Part shown: piece by piece, positions 1-8,826 of the stretch | Layout of the letters: each line of letters starts with the position of its first letter | Position numbering within the stretch: position 1 is the stretch's first letter | DNA from: Armatimonadota bacterium | GTDB taxonomy: Bacteria; Armatimonadota; UBA5829; DTJY01 | NCBI GenBank assembly: GCA_025358205.1 | Contig: JANYKG010000042.1 | Coordinates: forward strand, 1-64,000 | DNA length: 64,000 nt | Direction: 5' to 3' | Made by a program: the position numbers and the translations under genes | The notes under the pieces: model-generated | What the model saw: only the letters and a program-made list of their open reading frames with translations | What the model was told of the DNA's origin: nothing | Database searches by the model: none

Positions 1-2238
1 GATCAGGTGCGCGGCTACCTGGTACTCGATGCCGGTCCACACCTCATCGGAGTAGACGAACGGGAGCGCCGGGCGGTTACCGTGGGGCCAGGAGCAGAGC
101 AGCAACCCCGCCTCGTCGTTCAGCGCGTACACCCTCTGCACGTTGCTGAAGCTGCCGACGGAGGGCATGAAGTTGTGCCTGAAAATGGATCTCACAGCGG
201 TTGCGACCTGATGCTGGTCCAGAATGTATCCCACGCCCGCGACGTGCGCCGACAACTGGCCCAGGAGTTGGTCAGACAGACACCCCTCGCCATACTGATA
301 CTTCGGCATCACATCGCCCTGACCGAGCGCAGACGCCTTTCCGCCGGGCGACTTCTTGCACTCGCACTCCGGGCCGCACGCGAGTTCGGGACTTTTCAGG
401 TTCTCCGGCACAGTCACGCCGTCCACCAGCATGACCTTCTGCGTGTAGTATTCGCCGTTCCAAAGGCTTTCCTCCACCTTGGCCCGCCCGCTCTTGTAGA
501 TTGCGTGGTACTCGTCCGCCTTGCCTGCCTCGCCCAAGTGCCGAGCCATCATCTCGCAGGCTCTCAGCGCGCCCAGGTACATGGCGGTACACATGGTGTT
601 CGGCCCGAAAAACTCGATATCGTAGGTGTTGTGCTGCTCGCCTTCCATCAGGCCGTCTTTGTCAGGGTCCCAGACCGAGTCAATGCTTCGCTCGCCCACT
701 TTTCTGGGCGGCGTCAGCTTGTCGGGCTGCATGGTCCAGGCGTACTCCAGCGCAAGTTTCACCTTCGGCCAAATCTGCTTGAGGAACTCGTCGTCGCCGG
801 AAAGCTGCCAGTCGCGGTAGACCTGGATGATCGTGCCCATCTGCCCGTCCGCGCACGGCTTGAAGTTCAGCAGTCCGCTGTCCCTGGGTAGCTGGCATCG
901 GAAGGCCATGTTCCCGGTATCGCGCGTGTTGTGCAGAAATTCCGTGTCGCGCATGGTCCGCTCAAGCTCCGGGAACAGGAACGCGACCGCCTGCTCGTAG
1001 TTCCATACGTGCGTGCAGTTCCCGTGGCAGCATCCCCACTGGTCGCCGCAGCCTTCCCATCCGTAGAAGTTGCCGTCCGCGAGTAGGAAGCAGGTGGGCG
1101 ACCGCATTATGCTCGCCTGCGAGGTGACCGCATCCAGCACGTGGGCCGGTAGCGTGCTGTCGAAGATGGTCTCTTTCCACAGGTCGGTCTCCGTGCGAAG
1201 TCGGCCTATGTGCTTGGTCACGTACTCCGCCACCGCCCATGCGTTGTCGAACTGCGCCCCGGCGTAGGTCTTCAGCGGCTTCGGGTCGGCCATTCCCTCC
1301 GGCGGCCAGGGGTTTACCATGCTCGCGAACAACCACGAGATGTGGACCGGGATAGTGATCTCACCGCCCGCCGGTATCGTCGCGCGCATGACGAGCGAGG
1401 ATGTGTCCGCGCCTCCGCCCGACGGCTGAGTATCTAGAACAGGGGTGAGCCTGCCGTCCGCGCTGAAATCATCCCAGAACTGGTGGCATTTGTCCCACCA
1501 ACCCCCTCGGTACCAGCGGGTCTGCGCATCCACATCGTTCCATGTGGTGGTGAGCGCCAGCGTGCCGGTCGCAGGATCGTCCGGGGCGGCCTCGGGGTTG
1601 GAGAGCAGGATTCCCTTGAGCGCGCCGACCGCCTGATACGCATTCGTGCAGCCGTCGCTGACACGCTGCTTCTGCTCGTTCGCTCGGGTTGTCGGGTTGG
1701 TGATGCTCGCGGCCAGCGAGACTTCCACCGGCTCAAGACCGGAATTGCTTATCGTCCACTCGAAAATCGCTGTGGGCAGGGCGCTGTCCTTCACGTTCAG
1801 TGGGATGAAGGGGTTCCATGCGCGGAGCTTGGCGGTCACGGGAACTGCGTCATCCGTGAGTTCCATGCTTGCCACAGGATATTCGCCGGTGAAGTAGGTC
1901 TGATCAAACCTTGGAAGTCCCTGAAGCTGCGCCTGAGGCTCACCGAAGCCTGACCGGTACGGCGGCGGTATCTGTCCTTCGAGGATTCTGGCGACCGGCT
2001 TTCCGCCCTTCCGTTTCGCCCACAGAGCGAAGAAGGTGAACGGCAGCACGTTGCCCTTTGCGGGTCTGCCGAATATCTCGAAGTCGCGAAGGTTGCCGCG
2101 CCCACCGAGGCTGATGGTACCCGTGCCTATCCCGCCCAGCGGGAATGCAACCTCGGTCGCGTTCTTGATGTCATACTGCCTCTGTTCTCCAACCTTGAAC
2201 AGTTTCTCACGCTTGTAGGGTGATTCGGATGCGCTCAT
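1..2238 (-). CDS. GH116 family glycosyl hydrolase (DUF608/bile-acid beta-glucosidase-like), C-terminus truncated by window edge
   Basis: Absent from the ORF track because no stop lies inside the window. The minus strand is open from ATG at 2238 to base 1 (2238 = 746 codons). N-term reads MSASESPYKREKLFKVGEQRQYDIKNATEVAFPLGGIGTGTISLGGRGNLRDFEIFGRPAKGN; the window-edge end reads PALPFVYSDEVWTGIEYQVAAHLI, a typical GH116 motif. RBS AGGAGA upstream. Confidence 0.9.
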   Translation of the reverse strand, partial: MSASESPYKREKLFKVGEQRQYDIKNATEVAFPLGGIGTGTISLGGRGNLRDFEIFGRPAKGNVLPFTFFALWAKRKGGKPVARILEGQIPPPYRSGFGEPQAQLQGLPRFDQTYFTGEYPVASMELTDDAVPVTAKLRAWNPFIPLNVKDSALPTAIFEWTISNSGLEPVEVSLAASITNPTTRANEQKQRVSDGCTNAYQAVGALKGILLSNPEAAPDDPATGTLALTTTWNDVDAQTRWYRGGWWDKCHQFWDDFSADGRLTPVLDTQPSGGGADTSSLVMRATIPAGGEITIPVHISWLFASMVNPWPPEGMADPKPLKTYAGAQFDNAWAVAEYVTKHIGRLRTETDLWKETIFDSTLPAHVLDAVTSQASIMRSPTCFLLADGNFYGWEGCGDQWGCCHGNCTHVWNYEQAVAFLFPELERTMRDTEFLHNTRDTGNMAFRCQLPRDSGLLNFKPCADGQMGTIIQVYRDWQLSGDDEFLKQIWPKVKLALEYAWTMQPDKLTPPRKVGERSIDSVWDPDKDGLMEGEQHNTYDIEFFGPNTMCTAMYLGALRACEMMARHLGEAGKADEYHAIYKSGRAKVEESLWNGEYYTQKVMLVDGVTVPENLKSPELACGPECECKKSPGGKASALGQGDVMPKYQYGEGCLSDQLLGQLSAHVAGVGYILDQHQVATAVRSIFRHNFMPSVGSFSNVQRVYALNDEAGLLLCSWPHGNRPALPFVYSDEVWTGIEYQVAAHLI

Positions 2239-2349
2239 AGTATCTCCTATGGGGAATGGTCAATGGTCCGCGGCGCTAGCGCCGCTCCTCCTCCGGCGTC
2301 CCTAAGGACGCCTCCCGAGGTCAATGGTTGATGGTGAAGTCGTCGGCGA

Positions 2350-2736
2350 TCAGTCGCTACCTAAGTAGGCGATGGCCTCGATCTCCACGCGAACGTCCTT
2401 GGGCAGTCGGCTGACCTGCACAGTGGCGCGAGCGGGAGTCTCGCCGGTGAAGTAGTTTGCATAAACCTCGTTCACAGCCGCAAAGTCGTTCATATCCACC
2501 AGAAAGATCGTCGTCTTCACCACATCATTTAAGGAAGCGCTTGAGTCCTCCACTATGCAGCGGATGCTCTTCAATACGCGGTCAGCCTGTTCGGCCGTTG
2601 TCTCGCCCACTATCTCGCCCGTCTCAGGGTCAAGCGGAATCTGGCCGGATATGAACAGAAACCCGCCGGCTTTCACTCCTTGCGAGTACGGTCCGACAGC
2701 TTTTGGCGCTCTTTCTGTCTTGATCGGATGCTTCAT
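2350..2736 (-). CDS. ridA: RidA family enamine/imine deaminase
   Basis: [44 protein letters not shown]...; start at 2736 rather than the longer ORF-track start. Confidence 0.92.
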   Translation of the reverse strand: MKHPIKTERAPKAVGPYSQGVKAGGFLFISGQIPLDPETGEIVGETTAEQADRVLKSIRCIVEDSSASLNDVVKTTIFLVDMNDFAAVNEVYANYFTGETPARATVQVSRLPKDVRVEIEAIAYLGSD

Positions 2737-2772
2737 GGTGCGAAACCTCCATACACTAAATTGGACTGGATT

Positions 2773-2801
2773 ATTATACTCAGACGAGTCTGCCACAGCA
2801 A
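2773..2801 (-). promoter_or_regulatory. Putative sigma70 promoter of ridA
   Basis: On the minus strand TTGCTG-N17-TATAAT upstream of ridA; the spacer contains the inverted repeat CAGAC-GA-GTCTG (2781-2792). Confidence 0.55.
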
Positions 2802-2832
2802 CCTCAACTATCCGCAGTATCTGCAGCGCTAC

Positions 2833-2861
2833 TTCACCCGCTAGGCCCCAGGTGGTATAAT
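2833..2861 (+). promoter_or_regulatory. Putative promoter of the alkaline phosphatase gene
   Basis: TTCACC-N17-TATAAT about 30 bp upstream of the start codon at 2893. Confidence 0.45.
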
Positions 2862-2892
2862 GAACTGCAATCCCCCCTAACAGGAGTAACCG

Positions 2893-3993
2893 ATGAACAA
2901 GCGCAGACTGGTTTTGTTTTCCCTTATCGCACTGATGGCTCTGGCATGTATGCCGATGCATGCTGCACCAGCGCCGAAGAACGTGATCCTTCTCATAGGC
3001 GACGGCATGGGTCCGGCGCAGGTCTCTCTTGCCCGGTTGTCGTCCGGCAAGGCATTGGCCATGGATTCGATGCCGGTTGCAGGTTTCGCCAAGACCCAGT
3101 CGGCAAATTCAGCCGTGACGGATTCCGCTGCTGCAGGTACGGCCCTAGCGACCGGACACAAGACGAACAACGGCATGATTGGCGTGCTACCTGACGAGAC
3201 GGATATCGGGACCATACTGGAAACGGCGGAGAAACTGGGCAAGGCGACGGGACTCCTCAGTACCGTCATGATAACGGACGCCACGCCCGCCGCGTTTGCA
3301 TCACACACCAAGACGCGGAAGGACCAAGTGGGCATTGCCCCTCAGCTTGTGCAGGAGAAGGTGGACGTTATCCTGGGCGGCGGAAGGCAGTTTTTCACTC
3401 CCAAGTCCCAGACCGGAAGCAAGCGCACAGATGAGACGGACGTGATAGCTCAGGCTAAAGCGAACGGCTACGCGTATGTTGACACGCGCGAGGGTCTTCT
3501 TTCCGCGAAGGGCAACGAACTGCTCGGTCTCTTTGAGGATGCAGAGATGACGACGGAAGCCCCGGAGCCTACGCTCGCAGAGATGACGAACAAGGCGATC
3601 AGCATTCTGTCCAGAGACAAGGACGGATTCTTCGTGATGATCGAGGGCGGTCAGATTGACCGGAAATGCCATGCGAATGATGCCCCCGGTGCGATCAAAC
3701 AGACACTTGATTTCAGCGATGCGGTCGGCAAGGCGCTGGAATTCGCACGGAAGCAGGGCAACACGCTCGTAGTCGTGACTGCAGACCATGAGACCGGCGG
3801 CCTGACGATCCTTGGCTCAGAAGAGGGCGGGAATGCAATTACGCCGAATTTCGCGACCAAAAGCCACTCGGCGGTCAATGTCCCGGTCTTCGCTTTTGGA
3901 CCCGGTTCAGAGACCTTCGGCGGTGTGATGGAAAACACTGATATATCGAAGAAGATCGCCAAGCTCTGGGGCGTGAAGGGATTCGCGAACTAG
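2893..3993 (+). CDS. Secreted alkaline phosphatase
   Basis: Signal peptide, then [44 protein letters not shown] and [11 protein letters not shown] motifs of the alkaline phosphatase superfamily. Confidence 0.92.
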   Translation: MNKRRLVLFSLIALMALACMPMHAAPAPKNVILLIGDGMGPAQVSLARLSSGKALAMDSMPVAGFAKTQSANSAVTDSAAAGTALATGHKTNNGMIGVLPDETDIGTILETAEKLGKATGLLSTVMITDATPAAFASHTKTRKDQVGIAPQLVQEKVDVILGGGRQFFTPKSQTGSKRTDETDVIAQAKANGYAYVDTREGLLSAKGNELLGLFEDAEMTTEAPEPTLAEMTNKAISILSRDKDGFFVMIEGGQIDRKCHANDAPGAIKQTLDFSDAVGKALEFARKQGNTLVVVTADHETGGLTILGSEEGGNAITPNFATKSHSAVNVPVFAFGPGSETFGGVMENTDISKKIAKLWGVKGFAN

Positions 3994-4083
3994 GGAATGA
4001 AGGGAATGGTTCATGGCTAATGGTCAATGAGGAGACATCTACGATACGGGGCCCTCATCAACCATGAAACATCAGCCATTCCC
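3991..4083. repeat. Heptamer arrays in inverted arrangement between convergent genes
   Basis: ATG at 4006, 4013, 4020, 4027 (7-nt steps, plus 3997) on + strand; CAT at 4056, 4063, 4070, 4077 (7-nt steps) for the opposite strand. GGGAATGGTTCATGG (4002-4016) pairs with CCATGAA (4062-4068) plus CCATTCCC (4076-4083). Confidence 0.75.
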
Positions 4084-4097
4084 ACACTTTGCCACGA

Positions 4098-6044
4098 CTA
4101 CCATCCGCCGCCGCCACCGCCGCCACCGCCGCCGCCCGATGAGCCTCCTCCGCCACCACCGCTGCTGAACCCGGAGCTGGACCCCGGTGCGACGGATGAC
4201 GAGGCAACCGCACCTGAAAGCGAGTTGCCGATGGATGAGGTGAATGAACCGAGCGCGGCGCCCGTGTAGACTCCGCTGGTGAACGCGCGACCCGAATACC
4301 AGTCCGGCTCATACGCCTGACCCGCAGCCGCAGCAGCGGCCAGCACAGCCGCGAACTTCTCCGCCCACTCTTGTTCCACGTCGAGCGCCAGTGCATAGGG
4401 GAGATATTTCTCGAAGACCTCTGGGGTCTTTTCCGGCGGGTTCATCGTGTTCAGTTCGTCCTTCTCCGCAACGGACATGTAGAGACGGAACCCCTCGATC
4501 TTGTCCATCAGCGCGCGCCCCTTGGCTGTCGGCGCTTTGAGAAGCTGGTAAAACAGAACATTCATGGCCCCAAGCGTAACCGCCAGCAGAGCGAACAGCG
4601 GGGTGCCCTGGGAAAGAAGAATGACAATTCCGGCAACATCGGCAATAAAGAACGGGATTACTGCCACTGTCGAGCATCCCGCTCCGACGCAGCCAAGTCC
4701 GGTAGCGGGCGCTTTCCACGCACGGATGATACCGCCGATCATTGCGTATAGGCCGAAGGTCCAACCGGTGACCCAGATACTTAGGAAGATAACCACCGCG
4801 GCCTTCTCTTCTGGCATGTTCGTAGCGGCAGCCACGAATGCGATAATGGATAGAATAACGGCAGGAACCATGTAGACCGTGTTCCGCGCGAAGTAGCCCT
4901 TACCGTACAGTCGTGACAGCGATGTCTTCAGCGCCTCAATGGCGGCGGCTATGTCTGTGTGGTTCTCGGTCTTCAGGACAATGCTGTTGCCGGAGTCAAA
5001 CAGCTTGACCGCTGCGCCCTGCTCTTCCGCCGAGAGAAGTGAGCTGTTCTCGGCCTTGTATTCGCTGATGGTGTAGACATTCTTTTCTTCCTCAATCTTC
5101 ACGTAACGCTTCACGCCCATATTAATCAGCGCGGCAGAAAATGCCTTGTTGTCATACCCCATGCGCCTGATATACCGCATGGCCGCCGGTGAGAGACCGT
5201 CAGGCGGCTCGTAGAGCGGGATGATGACGCCCTTCTTCGGGTCGCGCCCGACCTTCGACCAAACCGCCAAATAGTACAGAAGCGCCGCCAGGAACCCGAT
5301 CACAGCCACGACGAGGCCGAGGTTGCTCGTGATCATGTGTGCGGCCTTTTCCTGCTGGGTTGGCTCCCGGACGATACCCTTCGGCCATCCGACCACGATG
5401 GTCAGGTTCTGATTAGCGCCCAGTGGTTGAGTGGTGTGGAAGACCGCTCGGCCCGACGCATCAACAACCGCCTGGTAATTCTTCTCCTTCGATCCCTCTG
5501 CACCGGTATATCCCTCCAGCTTGATGTCCGCCGGTTTCACTTGCCCGGGGAGCGTTACCACCGCCGAAACCTGATCCATAGAGAACGGCCAACCGGTGCC
5601 GGTGACGTTCCAGTACAGTTCATCGTGGTCAGTGAAAAAACCCAGTTGATGGTCGGTCTTGTAGGTGATGATGTAGGTGTGCCTGCCGGGCGTCACGAGG
5701 ACATCCGCGCTGCCCATTTTCACCCGCTTGCCGTTGGACAGACCTTCAACGGAGAAAGGTTCCGGCTGGCCGTCGCGCGTGACCGACTCGACATCGAACC
5801 CGACGATGTAGTTCTTGCCCTTGTCGTCCGTGTATTCCGTCGGGAAATCGCGGTAGATACCGTGGTTGATCTTGATGCCTGCAGCCACGACCTTGATGGT
5901 TTCCTGCACGGTCATGGAGCCGTCCTGATGCACGGCGATGTCGCTGTGGAATGACAGGATACGCTCGGTATCCTGAGCAGCGACCGGAATGGCCGCAAGT
6001 ATGCACAGCAGCGTCAGAACGGGAACAAGTAGTCTGCTTTTCAT
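4098..6044 (-). CDS. DUF2207 domain membrane protein with poly-Gly C-terminal tail
   Basis: N-term signal, RILSFHSDIAVHQDGSMTVQETIKVVA...GIYRDFPTEY, TM segments, GGGGGGSSGGGGGGGGGGGW tail. Confidence 0.9.
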   Translation of the reverse strand: MKSRLLVPVLTLLCILAAIPVAAQDTERILSFHSDIAVHQDGSMTVQETIKVVAAGIKINHGIYRDFPTEYTDDKGKNYIVGFDVESVTRDGQPEPFSVEGLSNGKRVKMGSADVLVTPGRHTYIITYKTDHQLGFFTDHDELYWNVTGTGWPFSMDQVSAVVTLPGQVKPADIKLEGYTGAEGSKEKNYQAVVDASGRAVFHTTQPLGANQNLTIVVGWPKGIVREPTQQEKAAHMITSNLGLVVAVIGFLAALLYYLAVWSKVGRDPKKGVIIPLYEPPDGLSPAAMRYIRRMGYDNKAFSAALINMGVKRYVKIEEEKNVYTISEYKAENSSLLSAEEQGAAVKLFDSGNSIVLKTENHTDIAAAIEALKTSLSRLYGKGYFARNTVYMVPAVILSIIAFVAAATNMPEEKAAVVIFLSIWVTGWTFGLYAMIGGIIRAWKAPATGLGCVGAGCSTVAVIPFFIADVAGIVILLSQGTPLFALLAVTLGAMNVLFYQLLKAPTAKGRALMDKIEGFRLYMSVAEKDELNTMNPPEKTPEVFEKYLPYALALDVEQEWAEKFAAVLAAAAAAGQAYEPDWYSGRAFTSGVYTGAALGSFTSSIGNSLSGAVASSSVAPGSSSGFSSGGGGGGSSGGGGGGGGGGGW

Positions 6045-6073
6045 CTTCGTCTCCGATCTACTTCAGGGTTACC

Positions 6074-6142
6074 GGTTTCGGGTTTCGGGTGTCAGGGTCC
6101 CGTCACTGTTCACCGTTCACTGCCCACTGTTCACTTCTCACC
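6074..6142. repeat. Compound heptamer array filling the LemA to DUF2207 spacer
   Basis: GGTTTCG GGTTTCG GGTGTCA GGGTCCC (6074-6101), then ACTGTTC ACCGTTC ACTGCCC ACTGTTC ACTTCTC (6105-6139). Confidence 0.85.
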
Positions 6143-6694
6143 GAACCCCACCTCCGGCGCTGACCGCTCGGTGGCGAGTTCGATCTCGAAGAACTCCTCT
6201 GCCTTGAAGCCGGTCATGCCTGCCAGGACGTTGTTTGGGAAGGTCTGAATGAGTATGTTGTAGTCGCGCACGCTGCCGTTGTAGTAGCGCCGGGCGTACT
6301 GAATCTGGTCCTCTATCTCCGCCAGATTCTCCTGCAGCTTCATGAAGTTGGCACTCGCTTTCAGGTCGGGGTACGCTTCGGCGACGGCAAAAAGCGACTT
6401 GATCTGCTGGGACAGGACATTCTCGTTCGGTGTCTTCTCGCCGGGGGTGGACGCGCTCATAGACTTGGTGCGCGTCTCGGCGATCTCCTCGAAGATGGCG
6501 CTCTCGTGCTTGCTGTAGCCCTTCACAGTCTCCACGAGGTTGGGGACAAGGTCATACCGCCGCTTGAGCTGAACGTCAATGCCGCTCCACGCCTCGCGCA
6601 CCATGTTCCGCGCGCGAATCATGCGGTTGTAGGTCACGATAGGGAGAGCCAGCAGCACGACTACGACGGCAATAATCCACATGTGCGACTCCAT
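6131..6694 (-). CDS. lemA: LemA family protein
   Basis: MWIIAVVVVLLALPIVTYNRMIRARNMVREAWSGIDVQLKRRYDLVPNLVETVKGY...; start could also be 6682. Confidence 0.92.
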   Translation of the reverse strand: MESHMWIIAVVVVLLALPIVTYNRMIRARNMVREAWSGIDVQLKRRYDLVPNLVETVKGYSKHESAIFEEIAETRTKSMSASTPGEKTPNENVLSQQIKSLFAVAEAYPDLKASANFMKLQENLAEIEDQIQYARRYYNGSVRDYNILIQTFPNNVLAGMTGFKAEEFFEIELATERSAPEVGFGEK

Positions 6695-6789
6695 TCTGAA
6701 GGTTCCGGGCTCGTCCGACGTAGCCTTGGCGTAGTCGGATGTCGGGTTTCAGGCCTAGAGTTACACGGAAGGGTCGTGTATTCCTCCCG

Positions 6790-7311
6790 TCAGCGTGTGG
6801 CAAGTGCCAGTTCGAGCGCTTCCTCCGGGCTGTATCCGAGTCTATCAGCAATGATGTGGTGAGGAAACGCCTTAATCATCGTGTTGAAAGCGCGGACGGC
6901 GTAGTTGTAGTAGTGACGCGCGGACTGGAGATCGTTCTCGACCTCGGTCAGCACGGATTGGAGCCGCAGATGCTCCCGGTCGGCCTTCAGGACCGGGTAG
7001 TTGGCTGTCACGGCAAGCAGGTTTTTGATCTGCGCGGAGAACAGTCCCTCGGCACGGCCCTTCTCCTCTGGAGAGGTGCATTCGAGGCAGTGATCGCGCG
7101 TGCAGTTGATGTCTTCAATGGCGGTAGTCTCATGCTCGGCATACTGCTGGAGGGTGATCACCAGGCTTGCGATAACGTCGTGGCGACGTTTCAGGTGGGC
7201 ATCAACGTCTTTCCAGGCGCGCTGAACTCGGTTGCCGGCAACCGCCACTCTGTGGAACGCGTTCAGGCCGTATCCGCCCAGCAAAAGAATCACCGCTGGT
7301 ATGATCCACAT
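6790..7311 (-). CDS. LemA family protein (divergent tandem paralogue)
   Basis: MWIIPAVILLLGGYGLNAFHRVAVAGNRVQRAWKDVDAHLKRRHDVIASLVITLQQYAEHE...ARHYYNYAVRAFNTMI. Confidence 0.88.
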   Translation of the reverse strand: MWIIPAVILLLGGYGLNAFHRVAVAGNRVQRAWKDVDAHLKRRHDVIASLVITLQQYAEHETTAIEDINCTRDHCLECTSPEEKGRAEGLFSAQIKNLLAVTANYPVLKADREHLRLQSVLTEVENDLQSARHYYNYAVRAFNTMIKAFPHHIIADRLGYSPEEALELALATR

Positions 7312-7330
7312 TTACGCCTCCCATTCTGAA

Positions 7331-7423
7331 GGTTTCGGGATTCGGGTTTCAGGTGTCAGAGGCAGAGTTACACGCGCATCGTGCATTTTCCTCCGAAACC
7401 TGGCACCCGACACCCGAAACCTA
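7331..7423. repeat. Inverted pair of heptamer arrays ending on the serS stop codon
   Basis: GGTTTCG GGATTCG GGTTTCA GGTGTCA (7331-7358); CGAAACC TGGCACC CGACACC CGAAACC (7394-7421) abutting the serS stop. Confidence 0.85.
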
Positions 7424-8704
7424 TTTCTGCGGCTCCAGCACCTCCACACCGCCCATATACGGACGCAGAACCTCCGGCACGACCACGCTGCCGTCCGCCT
7501 GCTGGTAGTTTTCGACCACCGCGATGAAGGTACGCGGAAGGGCCACGCCCGAGCCGTTGAGCGTATGGACGAACTCAGGCTTCGCGCCCGGCTCCCGGCG
7601 GAAGCGGATGTTCGCGCGCCTAGCCTGGTAGTCCTCAAAGTTGCTGCACGAGGAAACCTCCAGCCACTGCTGCACACCCGGCGCCCAGACTTCCAGATCG
7701 TAGGTCTTCGCACTGGTCGCGCTCATGTCGCCGGTACACAGGACGACCACGCGGTAGGTCAGCCCAAGTCCCTGAAGAACAGCCTCTGCGTTGGCGGTCA
7801 GCGTCTCAAGCTCGGCATACGATGTCTCCGGCTGGGTGAACTTCACCATCTCGACCTTGTGGAACTCGTGAACCCTGAGCAGTCCGCGTGTGTCCTTGCC
7901 CGCCGCGCCGGCCTCTCGCCGGAAGCAGGAGCTGTATCCGGTCAGGCGGATCGGCAGTTCGCGTCCGTCCAGGATGTCCTCGCGGTAGAAGTTCGTCACG
8001 GGGACTTCGGCGGTCGGGATGAGGAAAAGGTCGTCATCCGGCAGCCGGTACATATCGAATTCAAACTTCGGAAGCTGGCCGGTGCCGATCATGGAGTTGC
8101 GGTTGACCAGCAGCGGCGGGAACAGCTCCTTGTAGCCGTGCTGGGTGGTGTGCAGATCGAGCATCCAGGAGTAAAGCGCGCGCTCAAGCCGTGCGCCCAT
8201 GCCGGTGTAGCAGATGAATCCGCTGCCGCTCATGCGGGTTCCGCGCTCGAAGTCCACGAGTCCCAGGTTCGTCGCGATATCCCAGTGCGGGACCGGCTCG
8301 AAATCAAAGGTCTTCTGTGTGCCCCATTCGCGGATGACAGGGTTGTCTTCCGGGCTGTCTCCCACGGGTACGGTCGCGCTGGGCAGGTTCGGGATCAGCA
8401 GCAGTGCGCGCTGAGTTCGCTCGTCCAGTTCCTTGACCTCGACATCCAGTTCCTTGATGCGGTCCGATACCTCGCGCATGCGGGTGATTTCGGCGGACGC
8501 ATCCTGGCCCGCGCGCTTCATTTTGCTGATCTCTTCCGAGACGGTGTTCCGCAGCGCCTTGAGCTGGTCAACCTCGGTGGTCTGCTTGCGCCAAAGCTCA
8601 TCGGCTTCCAGAAACTCGTCCACGGCGGCGGCATCCATCTTCTTGTTCTTGACGCCTTGTCTTACAGCATCGGCATTCGCGCGAATGTATTTCGGATCTA
8701 GCAT
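7421..8704 (-). CDS. serS: Seryl-tRNA synthetase
   Basis: [22 protein letters not shown]...; class II motifs ([83 protein letters not shown]). Confidence 0.98.
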   Translation of the reverse strand: MLDPKYIRANADAVRQGVKNKKMDAAAVDEFLEADELWRKQTTEVDQLKALRNTVSEEISKMKRAGQDASAEITRMREVSDRIKELDVEVKELDERTQRALLLIPNLPSATVPVGDSPEDNPVIREWGTQKTFDFEPVPHWDIATNLGLVDFERGTRMSGSGFICYTGMGARLERALYSWMLDLHTTQHGYKELFPPLLVNRNSMIGTGQLPKFEFDMYRLPDDDLFLIPTAEVPVTNFYREDILDGRELPIRLTGYSSCFRREAGAAGKDTRGLLRVHEFHKVEMVKFTQPETSYAELETLTANAEAVLQGLGLTYRVVVLCTGDMSATSAKTYDLEVWAPGVQQWLEVSSCSNFEDYQARRANIRFRREPGAKPEFVHTLNGSGVALPRTFIAVVENYQQADGSVVVPEVLRPYMGGVEVLEPQK

Positions 8705-8734
8705 CGCACACTCCTTGGATTCTGCTCGTGCATC

Positions 8735-8826
8735 TTACTCGTACTCGTACTCCTACTCGATCCCATACGATCCCGAGTACGAGTAGGATACACGAGTATG
8801 ATTCACGTATCACTCATCACTCGTCA
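8735..8826. repeat. Compound array: TACTCN hexamers, inverted copy, then heptamers ending on a stop codon
   Basis: TACTCG TACTCG TACTCC TACTCG (8736-8759); inverted CGAGTACGAGTAGGAT (8774-8789); ATTCACG TATCACT CATCACT CGTCAG (8801-8826). Confidence 0.85.

Noticed and set aside
7-891. Plus-strand 294-aa ORF at the left edge
   Set aside because: Antisense to the partial GH116 gene, which has recognisable motifs across the region.
4027-4269. Pro-rich ORF (PPPPPPPPPPP)
   Set aside because: Reverse complement of the GGC-repeat coding for the poly-Gly tail of DUF2207.
7232-8701. Long plus-strand ORF (489 aa) opposite serS
   Set aside because: Antisense to an unmistakable seryl-tRNA synthetase; composition (Arg/Val/Leu-rich, no domain) is typical of GC-driven shadow ORFs.
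8433-8786. SYSYSYSYS peptide and similar low-complexity ORF ends (also 5951-6207, 10302-10559, 33196-34206)
   Set aside because: These are translations of the intergenic 6/7-mer arrays, not proteins; the DNA repeat is the real signal.
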